From: JAEWWD01 sp964440115
Lineage (GTDB): Bacteria; Bacillota; Clostridia; Christensenellales; CAG-138
NCBI GenBank assembly: GCA_964440115.1
Contig: CAYTPV010000009.1
Location: 62,001 to 126,000, forward strand
Direction: 5' to 3'
Length of the DNA stretch: 64,000 nucleotides
The position numbers and the translations under genes were made by a program. This document shows, in pieces, positions 1 to 7,507 of the stretch (its first letter is position 1; each line of letters starts with the position of its first letter). The notes beneath the pieces were generated by a model. It was not told the origin of the DNA, did no database searches, and saw only the letters and a list, made by a program, of their open reading frames with translations.

Positions 1-198
1 AAGGCGAAGATCAAGTTTGGCACCTGCGGCTACAGTTTCTTTTGCAATTATATCAAAGTATAATTGAATAGAATCCGGAATGATACCCGCATTCTCCCCA
101 ATTACAAGCAAAATGGAGTTAACCTTTATTGCATTTTCCTTTTTGGCAGTGTCGCACGCGATGGCGACTATCTGTTTGGTAAGTCCATATTCATGCAT
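1..198 (-). CDS. hypA: Hydrogenase nickel-incorporation protein HypA (5' part, runs off the left edge)
   Basis: The minus strand reads from an ATG at 198-196 to the window edge without a stop, giving 66 residues. The protein begins MHEYGLTKQIVAIA, the HypA signature in which His2 and Glu3 bind nickel. It continues with the expected IGENAGIIPDSIQLYFD segment and the T-x-AxGAKL segment that precedes the zinc-binding Cys region of the family, which lies outside the window. HypA delivers nickel to the large subunit of [NiFe] hydrogenases together with HypB. The gene is divergent from the hydrogenase operon starting at 619, so cofactor insertion and structural genes sit side by side. The identification rests on reading the minus strand directly. 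Confidence 0.88.
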   Translation of the reverse strand, partial: MHEYGLTKQIVAIACDTAKKENAIKVNSILLVIGENAGIIPDSIQLYFDIIAKETVAAGAKLDLRL

Positions 199-276
199 AT
201 TGCTGTAACCTATAATTATACCTGTAAGTTCGGATCGATGGCTATTTGCCAACGTTGCTGTCGCAGCATTTCTAAT

Positions 277-305
277 ATTATATACTCTGTATTTGGCTCA
301 TTCAA
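277..305 (-). promoter_or_regulatory. Sigma-A-type promoter of hypA
   Basis: On the minus strand TTGAAT (305-300) is followed after 17 nt by TATAAT (282-277). It lies about 80 nt upstream of the hypA start codon. The -10 is perfect and the -35 matches 4 of 6 positions. Confidence 0.55.
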
Positions 306-338
306 TATTACATGTTCATTAGATCGAAAACGCTCGAA

Positions 339-356
339 TTGTTAGAAAAATAACGT
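339..356. promoter_or_regulatory. Possible Rex-like operator between hypA and the hydrogenase operon
   Basis: TTGTTA (339-344) and TAACGT (351-356) form an imperfect inverted repeat around six A-rich bases. It resembles the Rex consensus TTGTTAA-N4-TTAACAA, with one good half site and one poor one. It lies 25 nt upstream of the operon -35 box. Rex is a known NADH-responsive repressor of fermentation and hydrogen genes in clostridia. The match is only partial, so this is a suggestion. Confidence 0.22.
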
Positions 357-381
357 TAAAAGAGAAACTTATTCAAAAGCA

Positions 382-410
382 TTGACGCTGATATGTAAAG
401 AATCTATAAT
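382..410 (+). promoter_or_regulatory. Sigma-A-type promoter of the hydrogenase operon
   Basis: TTGACG (382-387), a 17-nt spacer and a perfect TATAAT (405-410) lie about 200 nt before the first structural gene at 619. This is the strongest vegetative promoter in the 199-618 intergenic region. It implies a leader of roughly 200 nt. Confidence 0.7.
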
Positions 411-449
411 ATTTTTAGTTGCATTAGAGCATTTGAAATGCAGTGAACG

Positions 450-478
450 GCTTCGCATATACAATGCGTAAGCTTTTT
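450..478 (+). terminator. Terminator-like hairpin inside the hydrogenase operon leader
   Basis: GCTTCGCAT (450-458) pairs with ATGCG-T-AAGC (464-473), giving a 9-bp stem with one bulged T and a 5-nt loop, followed directly by TTTTT (474-478). It lies between the promoter (382-410) and the first gene (619). A short upstream segment at 438-441 could pair with 455-458 and disrupt the stem. This suggests transcription attenuation, but no known riboswitch class was recognised. Nothing protein-coding was seen in 199-618. Confidence 0.5.
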
Positions 479-618
479 GTATGTTTATACCACTATTTCG
501 TTAAAAATATTTCAATTTCGTATTATTTACCCATGGACAGGCTTGCGCAGCGGCGCATACTAAATACCAAAACATCTCATACAGAATGTCCAATTAAGTA
601 TGGTGGGGGCAACGTGAA

Positions 619-2052
619 ATGGATGGTCAAACACTATTGTTGCTGATTGTATTCGTACCTTTGGCAGGCGCATTCCTACTTCCGATCATTGGGATGGTTT
701 CACCAAAAGTAAGAGATGCGTTTGCGTTTGTATTCGTGTTGGTACCATTCGTTTTGCTGTTTGCCGCATTGCCGGCCGCTCTATCCGGAACACCGTACCA
801 AATTCATGTTGCACTGCCGCTGGGATTAAGCTTTGGATTTCTCGCTGATGGACTTGCAGTTTTCATGGGCTTTGCCTCTTCCTTTCTTGGACTGATTATC
901 GTCATCTACTCCTTTGGCTATATGCATCATTACGATCACCGCAACGAGTACTATCTGGATGTAGTACTTTTTATTGGCGCGATGATGGGTATTACTCTGA
1001 CGACGGATCTGATATTCCTCTACGTATTCTGGGAAATTTCCGCCATCTGCTGCTGGCGTTTAATCGGCTTTTTCCGCGAAAAAGAATATGTCCGCCGCGC
1101 GAACAAGGCGTTCCTTATCACCGGGGCAGGCGCGCTTATCATGCTGATTGGTTTTATCATGGTGTATCAGCAATACGGCACAACGGATCTTACTGTTCTT
1201 AAGGGGAAAGAAATTGCAAGCGCAGCCGTGCTGCTGATGCTTTTCGGCATATTCTCAAAATCCGCTACGCTGCCGGTGCATTCCTGGATCGCTGACGCTG
1301 GCATCGCGCCCACGCCGGTTACCGCGCTTCTGCACGCGGCGGTGCTTGTAAAAATCGGCGTATATGTATTCGCAAGACTCTTCCTCGTCAATTTTTCTAT
1401 TGAAGCAGTTTGGCATACTGTCGTACCGATCATAGCCGCCATCAGCGCATTGGTTTCCGCCGGTGCAGCCATTGCAGAAAACGATATCAAGCGCATCATC
1501 GCCTATTCCACGGTAAGTCAGATCGCTTTCATATTCCTTGGACTTTCCGTTGGCAGCGATCTCGCCATAGCGGGGGGATTGCTGTACATTCTGATGCATG
1601 GTATTTCTAAGGCCGGCCTGTTCCTTTGCGCCGGCATCATCGAGCACAAGCTGCATACCAAGGATATCCGCAACATGGGCGGTCTTATCAAGACCATGCC
1701 GATGACCGCGATGTCCTTTATTCTTTGCGCGTTCTCCGTCATGGGGATACCGCCGTTCGGCGGGTTCTTTAGCAAGTTCATGGTCGTGAATGGCGCTGTC
1801 AACGCCGGTCATCCGTGGATTGCGGTTGTATTCTTAATTGGCGCCATTATGACGCTGATCTATCTACTCAGAGCATTTTCCAAGGTGTTTCTTGGGGATC
1901 TTAAAATTGAAGACTCCAAAGAAGGCTCGCCCAGTATGGTATTCTCGGTGGTGCTGCTTGCGGCATTGTCGCTCGGGAGCGGCATACTCGTCGGGTATCC
2001 GGCCGGCGTTGTGAACACAATCGTACAGCAGATGGCGGTGATAGTAAAATGA
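619..2052 (+). CDS. Hydrogenase antiporter-like membrane subunit 1 (NuoM/MrpD family)
   Basis: This 477-residue polytopic membrane protein belongs to the proton-conducting Nuo L/M/N and Mrp antiporter family. It probably couples hydrogenase electron transfer to ion pumping across the cell membrane. The two family key residues are present: Glu139 in the fifth-helix motif YVFWEIS and Lys214 in FSKSATLPVHSW, followed by the conserved segment around APTPVTALLHAAVLVKIGVY. The ATG at 619 has a G-rich ribosome site (GGGGG, 605-609). It is the first gene of a tightly packed operon, and its stop overlaps the next start by 4 nt. NuoM versus NuoN orthology cannot be settled by eye. Confidence 0.9.
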   Translation: MDGQTLLLLIVFVPLAGAFLLPIIGMVSPKVRDAFAFVFVLVPFVLLFAALPAALSGTPYQIHVALPLGLSFGFLADGLAVFMGFASSFLGLIIVIYSFGYMHHYDHRNEYYLDVVLFIGAMMGITLTTDLIFLYVFWEISAICCWRLIGFFREKEYVRRANKAFLITGAGALIMLIGFIMVYQQYGTTDLTVLKGKEIASAAVLLMLFGIFSKSATLPVHSWIADAGIAPTPVTALLHAAVLVKIGVYVFARLFLVNFSIEAVWHTVVPIIAAISALVSAGAAIAENDIKRIIAYSTVSQIAFIFLGLSVGSDLAIAGGLLYILMHGISKAGLFLCAGIIEHKLHTKDIRNMGGLIKTMPMTAMSFILCAFSVMGIPPFGGFFSKFMVVNGAVNAGHPWIAVVFLIGAIMTLIYLLRAFSKVFLGDLKIEDSKEGSPSMVFSVVLLAALSLGSGILVGYPAGVVNTIVQQMAVIVK

Positions 2053-3890
2053 TGGGATCTAACGCTTCAACGTTGTTTCTGGTGATACTGCTGCCCGCGG
2101 TATTCGCGGTGCTCGCGCTGATCATTCCGGCACGATATAAGGCTGCGCTGCAGGCGGTGCTGCTGATTGGATTTGCGGCAAACCTTGTTCTGAGCCTGTC
2201 TCTGTTTGGCAAGGAAATATCCTTTGATACTCCTTGGAGCGGCTTTGGCATCAACTTTTCACTCAAACTGTATCAATTCAGCGGGTTCATATTGCTGGGG
2301 GCGGCTGTTCTTTCCTTCTTGGTGGCTGTTTATACAGCCGTATTCCTCAAAGAAAAGACCTACGCCGGAAAATTCTATGCCTGCCAGCTGTTCACCATAC
2401 TGCTGACCAACGGAGCGGTGCTTGCAAACAATCTCGTCGTGATGCTGTTCTTCTGGGAAAGCATATTGGCGACCATGTTCTTTATGATCATGCTTGGCGG
2501 CAAGCAATCCTTTAAAACATCCGTCAAAGCCGTCATCATCGGCGGTGTGGCGGATTTGTGTCTCATGCTGGGCATAGGCATGACGGGTTATCTCGCCAAA
2601 ACGATGACCATGGACGCGATCCATCTGCCGTTGACTTCCTGGGGAATATTCGGCTTTGTGTTCATGGCGATAGGCGCTGTCGCAAAGGCAGGCGCAATGC
2701 CGTTCCATACATGGATACCGGACGCTGCGGATGATGCGCCGACACCGTTTCTTGCATTTTTGCCGGGCACGCTGGAAAAGCTGCTGGGCATCTATCTGCT
2801 AGCAAGAATATGCCTTGATATGTACAAGTTTGAGCACGGCTCTCTAATGAGCACGCTCATGATGACGCTTGGCGTAGTCACCATACTGTTCGCCGTCATG
2901 ATGGCTCTGATACAGAAAGATTTCAAACGGCTGCTTTCCTATCACGCCGTCAGCCAGGTAGGCTATATGATACTCGGCATTGGTACGGGGCTGCCCATTG
3001 GCATCGTCGGCGGTCTGTTCCATATGCTCAACCACGCATTCTACAAGTGCTGCCTGTTCCTGACAGCAGGTTCCGTAGAACGGCAGACGGGTACGACGGA
3101 CCTCAAAAAAATCAGCGGCCTTGGCAGGAAAATGCCTCTTACATTTGCCTGTTTCATCGTTGCTGCACTGTCCATCGCCGGGTTCCCGCTTACCAACGGC
3201 TTTTATTCCAAGGAACTGGTGTTCGACGGTGCGCTTGAAAGCGGCCTCATATTCTACATCGTTGCTTTGGCCGGTGCATTCTTTACCGCCATTTCCTTCC
3301 TGAAGCTTGGGCACGCCGCGTTTTTAGGCAAGCCCAGCGAGAAAACGCAGAATGTCAAGGAAGCTCCCTGGCCCATGCTTGTCGCAATGATCGCACTGGC
3401 TGTCGGCTGTCTCTCGCTCGGCTTCGGGAAATCTTGGGCGATCGAACACTTCTTCCAGCCCATACTTGGGGCTGCGGCGGAAGGCGAGCATATCGGGGCG
3501 GAAACGAACTGGATGCTGGTGGGCATATCAGTCGGCGTACTTGCGCTCTCGCTGCTTGATCATCTCTATGGATATAAAAAGACGGGCAAGGGCTTGGAAG
3601 CAGCGGATCATATCCATTACCTGCCCGGTCTGCATACCGTCTATGATATGGCGGAGAAGAAATATTTCGATCCCTACGAAGTCGGCAGGTATGTCATCCG
3701 GGGGTTTGCCGGTGCAGCGCTTGCGGTTAACAACGGGATCAGTTATTTCTATGATGTTCTGGTGGTCAAGGCTGTGGATTGGCTTTCCGAGTTGGTCAAG
3801 AAGGCGCACAGCGGAAGTCAGTCGCGTTACCTGCAGTGGGTGCTCGTGGGGGCCGCGCTTGTCACTGTGCTGCTGCTGGTTGTAATGTAA
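2049..3890 (+). CDS. Hydrogenase antiporter-like membrane subunit 2 (NuoL-like, long form)
   Basis: This is the second antiporter-like subunit, 613 residues and the longest of the three. The length and the C-terminal extension after about residue 470 fit a NuoL-type subunit with extra helices. Glu137 (LFFWES) and Lys213 (VAKAGAMPFHTWIPDA) are the expected channel residues, followed by the APTPFLAFLPGTLEKLLGIY stretch. In the second helix group it carries LLSYHAVSQVGYM, a typical family motif. Its ATG overlaps the preceding stop codon, so the two are probably translationally coupled. The predicted role is ion translocation in the membrane arm of the hydrogenase complex. Confidence 0.9.
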   Translation: MMGSNASTLFLVILLPAVFAVLALIIPARYKAALQAVLLIGFAANLVLSLSLFGKEISFDTPWSGFGINFSLKLYQFSGFILLGAAVLSFLVAVYTAVFLKEKTYAGKFYACQLFTILLTNGAVLANNLVVMLFFWESILATMFFMIMLGGKQSFKTSVKAVIIGGVADLCLMLGIGMTGYLAKTMTMDAIHLPLTSWGIFGFVFMAIGAVAKAGAMPFHTWIPDAADDAPTPFLAFLPGTLEKLLGIYLLARICLDMYKFEHGSLMSTLMMTLGVVTILFAVMMALIQKDFKRLLSYHAVSQVGYMILGIGTGLPIGIVGGLFHMLNHAFYKCCLFLTAGSVERQTGTTDLKKISGLGRKMPLTFACFIVAALSIAGFPLTNGFYSKELVFDGALESGLIFYIVALAGAFFTAISFLKLGHAAFLGKPSEKTQNVKEAPWPMLVAMIALAVGCLSLGFGKSWAIEHFFQPILGAAAEGEHIGAETNWMLVGISVGVLALSLLDHLYGYKKTGKGLEAADHIHYLPGLHTVYDMAEKKYFDPYEVGRYVIRGFAGAALAVNNGISYFYDVLVVKAVDWLSELVKKAHSGSQSRYLQWVLVGAALVTVLLLVVM

Positions 3891-3963
3891 CACGCTCTGC
3901 ATTTTAACTGTGTGAAGCCGCCGGTTTGGCGCTTTCAGCAAGGATAGATTAGGAGGAAGCATC

Positions 3964-5376
3964 GTGCCGCTTGTGTTTATCGCGATCCCCCTGTTTGCAG
4001 TGGTGGTTTTGAATATCGTTTATAAATGGGCGGGCAAAAGAACCGCGCTGTGGATAGGAATGGGCATTTCTGTCATACAGGCCGTCATAGCTGCTGTGGA
4101 TATCGCCGCATGTATCAATGGCGGCGTACTGCAGGACGTTTATCTCCCCGGCTTACGCGTCGATCTTCTTGGCGCAATCGTACTGTTCATCATCGGTCTG
4201 ATTGGCTTTGTTACTCTGGTGGTAGCCGAGATGGCGGTCAAACGATATGTGTTCAACTTCGCCACCGTCGTGCTGCTGCTGATCATAGGCATGAACGGCA
4301 TTATCATGGTAACGGATCTGTTCAGCCTGTATGTGTTTATTGAAGTAACGTCTGCTGCTTCCTTTATATTAATTGCCATCAATAAAAAACGGGACGAATT
4401 GGAAGGGGCATTCAAGTATTATCTGATGTCCGCAATGGCGTCCGTTATGCTGCTGCTGTCCGTGTCGCTGCTGTTGCTGCTTGTGGGAGATACAAGCTTT
4501 GCGGCAGTGTCACAGTATGTTGCTGCCCAGAATGGCGTCTATCCGCCCCTGCTTATAGCGGCAAGCATACTTGCGGTATCAGGACTTGCCATTAAATCCG
4601 GCGTAGTGCCGTTCCATACCTGGGTACCCGATGCACACTCTTCCGCGCCCTCGCCAATATCCGTTATATTGGCCGGCGTAGTCATAAAGGTATCCGGCGT
4701 ATATGCCATGATGCGCGTGTTCCGCGATATGTTTGCAAGCAACGCGGCGCTCGGGCAGGTATTGATCGTATTCGGCTTGGTGTCCATCATCGTCGGCGCG
4801 CTTGGCGCTATCGGTCAAAGCGATATCAAACGCATGCTTGCGTTCTCCAGCGTCAGCCAGATCGGATACATCATGGTCGGCCTTGGTTCCGGCAATGTCA
4901 TCGGGTATGTAGGCGCTGTTATGCATTTCTTCAACCACGCGACATTCAAATCCCTCCTGTTCATCGACGCGGCGGCGATTATCAACCAGACCGGAACGCG
5001 CGATATGGAAAAATTGGGCGGTCTGGCCGAGAAAATGCCGGTTACCGGCACAAGCTCCGTGCTCGCACTTTTATCCATGGCGGGTATTCCTCCGCTCTCC
5101 GGTTTCTGGAGCAAACTGCTTGTGATTATAGCGGTATGGAAAGTATCAAGCGCTGCCGCTGTGATCGCGCTGCTTTCCAGCCTAATTACATTGGGCTATT
5201 TCCTGCTGCTGCAGAAGAAAGTGTTCTTTGGCAAAGTTGCCCCCGGATTGGAAAATGTCAAAGAATGCAAGGGCAGCATTATCGGCGTGGAAGTATTGCT
5301 TTCCGCTTTGAATGTTGGACTGGGCGTGCTGTTCCCCATATTGCTTCTGTTCATGCAGGGCAAAGGATTGCTGTAG
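3964..5376 (+). CDS. Hydrogenase antiporter-like membrane subunit 3 (NuoN/MrpD-like)
   Basis: This third antiporter-like subunit has 470 residues, the usual NuoN/MrpD length. Glu127 (LYVFIEVTSA) and Lys211 (LAIKSGVVPFHTWVPDA) are conserved, as are SAPSPISVILAGVVIKVSG and the motif FSSVSQIGYI. It starts with GTG at 3964 behind a strong AGGAGGA site (3951-3957). The 73-nt gap from the preceding gene is the largest in the first half of the operon. With the two previous genes it gives the complex three antiporter modules, the same number as respiratory complex I. Confidence 0.9.
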   Translation: MPLVFIAIPLFAVVVLNIVYKWAGKRTALWIGMGISVIQAVIAAVDIAACINGGVLQDVYLPGLRVDLLGAIVLFIIGLIGFVTLVVAEMAVKRYVFNFATVVLLLIIGMNGIIMVTDLFSLYVFIEVTSAASFILIAINKKRDELEGAFKYYLMSAMASVMLLLSVSLLLLLVGDTSFAAVSQYVAAQNGVYPPLLIAASILAVSGLAIKSGVVPFHTWVPDAHSSAPSPISVILAGVVIKVSGVYAMMRVFRDMFASNAALGQVLIVFGLVSIIVGALGAIGQSDIKRMLAFSSVSQIGYIMVGLGSGNVIGYVGAVMHFFNHATFKSLLFIDAAAIINQTGTRDMEKLGGLAEKMPVTGTSSVLALLSMAGIPPLSGFWSKLLVIIAVWKVSSAAAVIALLSSLITLGYFLLLQKKVFFGKVAPGLENVKECKGSIIGVEVLLSALNVGLGVLFPILLLFMQGKGLL

Positions 5377-5412
5377 TTTTGCTGATTTGATGACGATGGA
5401 AGGTGCGTAGCT

Positions 5413-5910
5413 TTGGATTTGACTTTGATCATACTTCTTGCAGGATTGGTGATATCCGCCGCAATTTGCGTTGTGATACGCAATTTGCTCAAGGCGGCGA
5501 TAGCACTCGCTGTTGTGAGCGCGATATTATCCATTATCATGTTCGTGCTTGGCGCGTCGCTTGCGGCGGTATTTGAGCTTTCCGTATGCGCAGGCTTGAT
5601 TACCGTGGTGTTTATCAGCGCCATAAGCATGACAAAAATACGTACCAAAGAAGAAATCGCGCAGAAAGAGAAGGAACGGCGGAAAAGGTTCATTCTTCTC
5701 CCCGTTGTGCTCATCGCTGTACTTGCCGCTGTATTATTCTTTGTGTGGCCGCACGTGAACGCATTGATCCCCTATATGGCCAATTCAACACAGACTGTAC
5801 AGAACGAACTATGGGGCAAACGGCAGGTTGACCTGCTGGGCCAGATCGTAATCATACTTGCCGGCGTATACGGCGTGATCGTATTTTTCAAGGAGAGTGA
5901 CGAGAAATGA
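5413..5910 (+). CDS. NuoJ-like hydrogenase membrane subunit
   Basis: This 165-residue protein has about four to five hydrophobic helices in a NuoJ-like layout. It has an N-terminal pair of helices, then VFELSVCAGLITVVFI, which resembles the conserved third helix of NuoJ, a charged cytoplasmic loop (KIRTKEEIAQKEKERRKR) and a last helix near the C-terminus. The start is TTG at 5413, with AGGTG about 8 nt upstream. The stop overlaps the next gene by 4 nt. It probably helps build the chain linking the catalytic arm to the antiporter modules. Confidence 0.8.
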   Translation: MDLTLIILLAGLVISAAICVVIRNLLKAAIALAVVSAILSIIMFVLGASLAAVFELSVCAGLITVVFISAISMTKIRTKEEIAQKEKERRKRFILLPVVLIAVLAAVLFFVWPHVNALIPYMANSTQTVQNELWGKRQVDLLGQIVIILAGVYGVIVFFKESDEK

Positions 5911-6215
5911 GCCTCTTACTCCCGTTCTTTTTAACGGCTGCCATACTGGTGCTGGCGGTTGGTCTGTACAGCCTCATGGTGACGCGCAATCTGATACGTA
6001 TTCTGATATCCGTCGAAATACTGGTCAAAGCGGTAACGCTGCTGCTGATCGGCGTAGGATATATCACAGGGAATATGGCGGTTGCCCAGTCGTATGCCGT
6101 CACCATTATCATCATAGAAGTGGTGCTTCTGGTCATTGCGACAGGCATCGTGCTAGGCGCGTACCGGCACAATGACACACTGAATACGGATAAGCTTAAC
6201 AATCTCAAAGGATAA
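5907..6215 (+). CDS. NuoK-like hydrogenase membrane subunit (MrpC/MnhC family)
   Basis: The protein has 102 residues and three transmembrane helices, the typical size of NuoK/MrpC. The two intramembrane glutamates of NuoK are present at Glu37 (ISVEILVKAV) and Glu71 (TIIIIEVVLLVI), close to the positions known in E. coli NuoK (36 and 72). The ATG overlaps the stop of the J-like gene. The retained glutamates suggest that it takes part in ion translocation. Confidence 0.88.
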   Translation: MSLLLPFFLTAAILVLAVGLYSLMVTRNLIRILISVEILVKAVTLLLIGVGYITGNMAVAQSYAVTIIIIEVVLLVIATGIVLGAYRHNDTLNTDKLNNLKG

Positions 6216-6257
6216 ATCGGGACGAAAGAGAACCATGAACGATTTTGGAGGGCTCCT

Positions 6258-6578
6258 ATGAAATCGATATTGCTGTCTCCGCCGGTGGCGTTTCTGATAT
6301 TGCTGGCTTTATCCCTTGGCATATCAGCTATTTCCAAGAAGATATCGGCCAAAGGAAGCGAATCATCCCGCAAAGCAAGGGCGTATGCCTGCGGCGAAGA
6401 TATGCCTGAAAATCAGGGCCAGCCGGAATACGCGGAATTCTTTAAATTTGCTTTTTTCTTTACCATTATGCACGTAGTCGTGCTGATCGTCGCAACCGCT
6501 CCGTTCGGAATTTCCGCCATGTCGGCGGTTTATCTGGGTGTAACGGTGCTTGCGCTGTTCATGCTCTTCAGGAGGTAG
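6258..6578 (+). CDS. NuoA-like (ND3-like) hydrogenase membrane subunit
   Basis: This 106-residue protein has one N-terminal helix, a polar loop and two C-terminal helices, the NuoA/ND3 layout. The loop holds YACGEDMPENQ at about residues 43-53. Cys45-Gly46-Glu47 match the YECG-type loop that sits near the quinone cavity in complex I. RBS GGAGG precedes the ATG at 6258, and the stop is 3 nt before the small-subunit ATG. A NuoA-type subunit is not part of the simple Ech-type hydrogenases, so its presence makes this operon unusually close to complex I. Confidence 0.78.
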   Translation: MKSILLSPPVAFLILLALSLGISAISKKISAKGSESSRKARAYACGEDMPENQGQPEYAEFFKFAFFFTIMHVVVLIVATAPFGISAMSAVYLGVTVLALFMLFRR

Positions 6579-6581
6579 GAA

Positions 6582-7013
6582 ATGGTAGTTGACCGCATCA
6601 TCAACTGGGCGAGAATAAAATCCCCCTGGATCATACATTTCAATTCAGGTGCGTGTAATGCTTGCGACATAGAAGTGCTTGCGGCGCTTACGCCGCGCTA
6701 TGATGTCGAACGCTTCGGCATACAGCTCAAGGGTTCGCCGCGTCATGCAGATGTGCTGATCTGCTCCGGCCCCGTGACCATGCAGCAGAGAGAGCGCCTT
6801 ATCACCATATATGAACAGATGCCGGAACCCAAGTTCGTGGTGGCAGTAGGCACCTGTGCCTGCTCTGCGGGCGTATTCAACGGCTGTTATTGCGTGGAAG
6901 GCGGCGTCGACATGGCCATCCCCGTCAACGCTTATATTCCCGGCTGCCCCGTCAAGCCCGAGGCAATCATAGACGGTGTGGTCAAGCTGCTCGAGAGTTT
7001 GAAGGACTCGTGA
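6582..7013 (+). CDS. [NiFe] hydrogenase small subunit, NuoB/EchC-like
   Basis: This 143-residue soluble subunit carries the proximal [4Fe-4S] cluster. The cysteines lie at 25 and 28 (GACNACDIE), 92/94 (VGTCACSAG) and 122 (PGCPVKPEAI), the NuoB/20-kDa arrangement. It transfers electrons between the Ni-Fe site of the large subunit and the ferredoxin-like subunit. The length is standard for group 4 small subunits. A strong AGGAGGTAGGA site precedes the ATG at 6582. It sits directly upstream of the C-like and large subunit genes, as in Ech, Mbh and complex I operons. Confidence 0.93.
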   Translation: MVVDRIINWARIKSPWIIHFNSGACNACDIEVLAALTPRYDVERFGIQLKGSPRHADVLICSGPVTMQQRERLITIYEQMPEPKFVVAVGTCACSAGVFNGCYCVEGGVDMAIPVNAYIPGCPVKPEAIIDGVVKLLESLKDS

Positions 7014-7024
7014 GGGAGGTACAA

Positions 7025-7495
7025 ATGATGGAAAAGGAAGCGTTGGTGCTTAGTTCCCTGTCCGAGCGGTTTCCGGGGCTGGATACTTCCGGCGCCAAAA
7101 CGGCATTGCGCAGGATTTTTCTTGAAACCCCTGCTGAGCTTTTTATGGAGATTCTGCAGTGGGTGCATGATGAACTTGGGTTCTCTCATCTCTGTACCAT
7201 TACCGGATTGGACGCCGGTGAGAGGTTTGAGGTGATTTATCACATATCCAACGACGACACCGGCGTTTTACTTAGTTTGAAACGTCCCGTGCCAAAGGAC
7301 AATTTGGTGGTTGAGACCGTATTGCCCATATACGAGGGGGCAACGTTCTACGAGCGGGAAGTGGAGTCGCTATTGGGTATCACTGTTCAGGGCCTCCCCG
7401 AAGGCAGGCAATATCCGCTGCCGGATAACTGGCCCAAGGGGCAGTATCCGCTGCGCAAGGATTGGAAGCCCGGTCAACAAGGCACCGATATCTAG
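7025..7495 (+). CDS. NuoC-like 30-kDa hydrogenase subunit (EchD/MbhK-like)
   Basis: This 156-residue protein has the 30-kDa-subunit fold signature: FSHLCTITGLD, then VIYHI, RPVPKDN, the motif PIYEGATFYEREVESLLGI at about residues 100-119, and a C-terminal PLRKDW. It docks against the large subunit. The ATG at 7025, immediately followed by a second ATG, lies behind GGGAGGT (7014-7020). A longer reading frame upstream overlaps the small-subunit gene and is not credible as the start. The gene is separated by 12 nt from the large-subunit gene. Confidence 0.9.
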   Translation: MMEKEALVLSSLSERFPGLDTSGAKTALRRIFLETPAELFMEILQWVHDELGFSHLCTITGLDAGERFEVIYHISNDDTGVLLSLKRPVPKDNLVVETVLPIYEGATFYEREVESLLGITVQGLPEGRQYPLPDNWPKGQYPLRKDWKPGQQGTDI

Positions 7496-7507
7496 GAGGG
7501 CATTAGA

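Noticed and set aside
64..345. 93-codon open frame on the plus strand
   Set aside because: The minus strand of this stretch encodes the N-terminus of HypA and its promoter. The plus frame has no ribosome site or recognisable family.
443..646. 67-codon open frame in the hydrogenase leader
   Set aside because: It overlaps the start of the first antiporter gene and the leader hairpin, with no ribosome site and no family resemblance.
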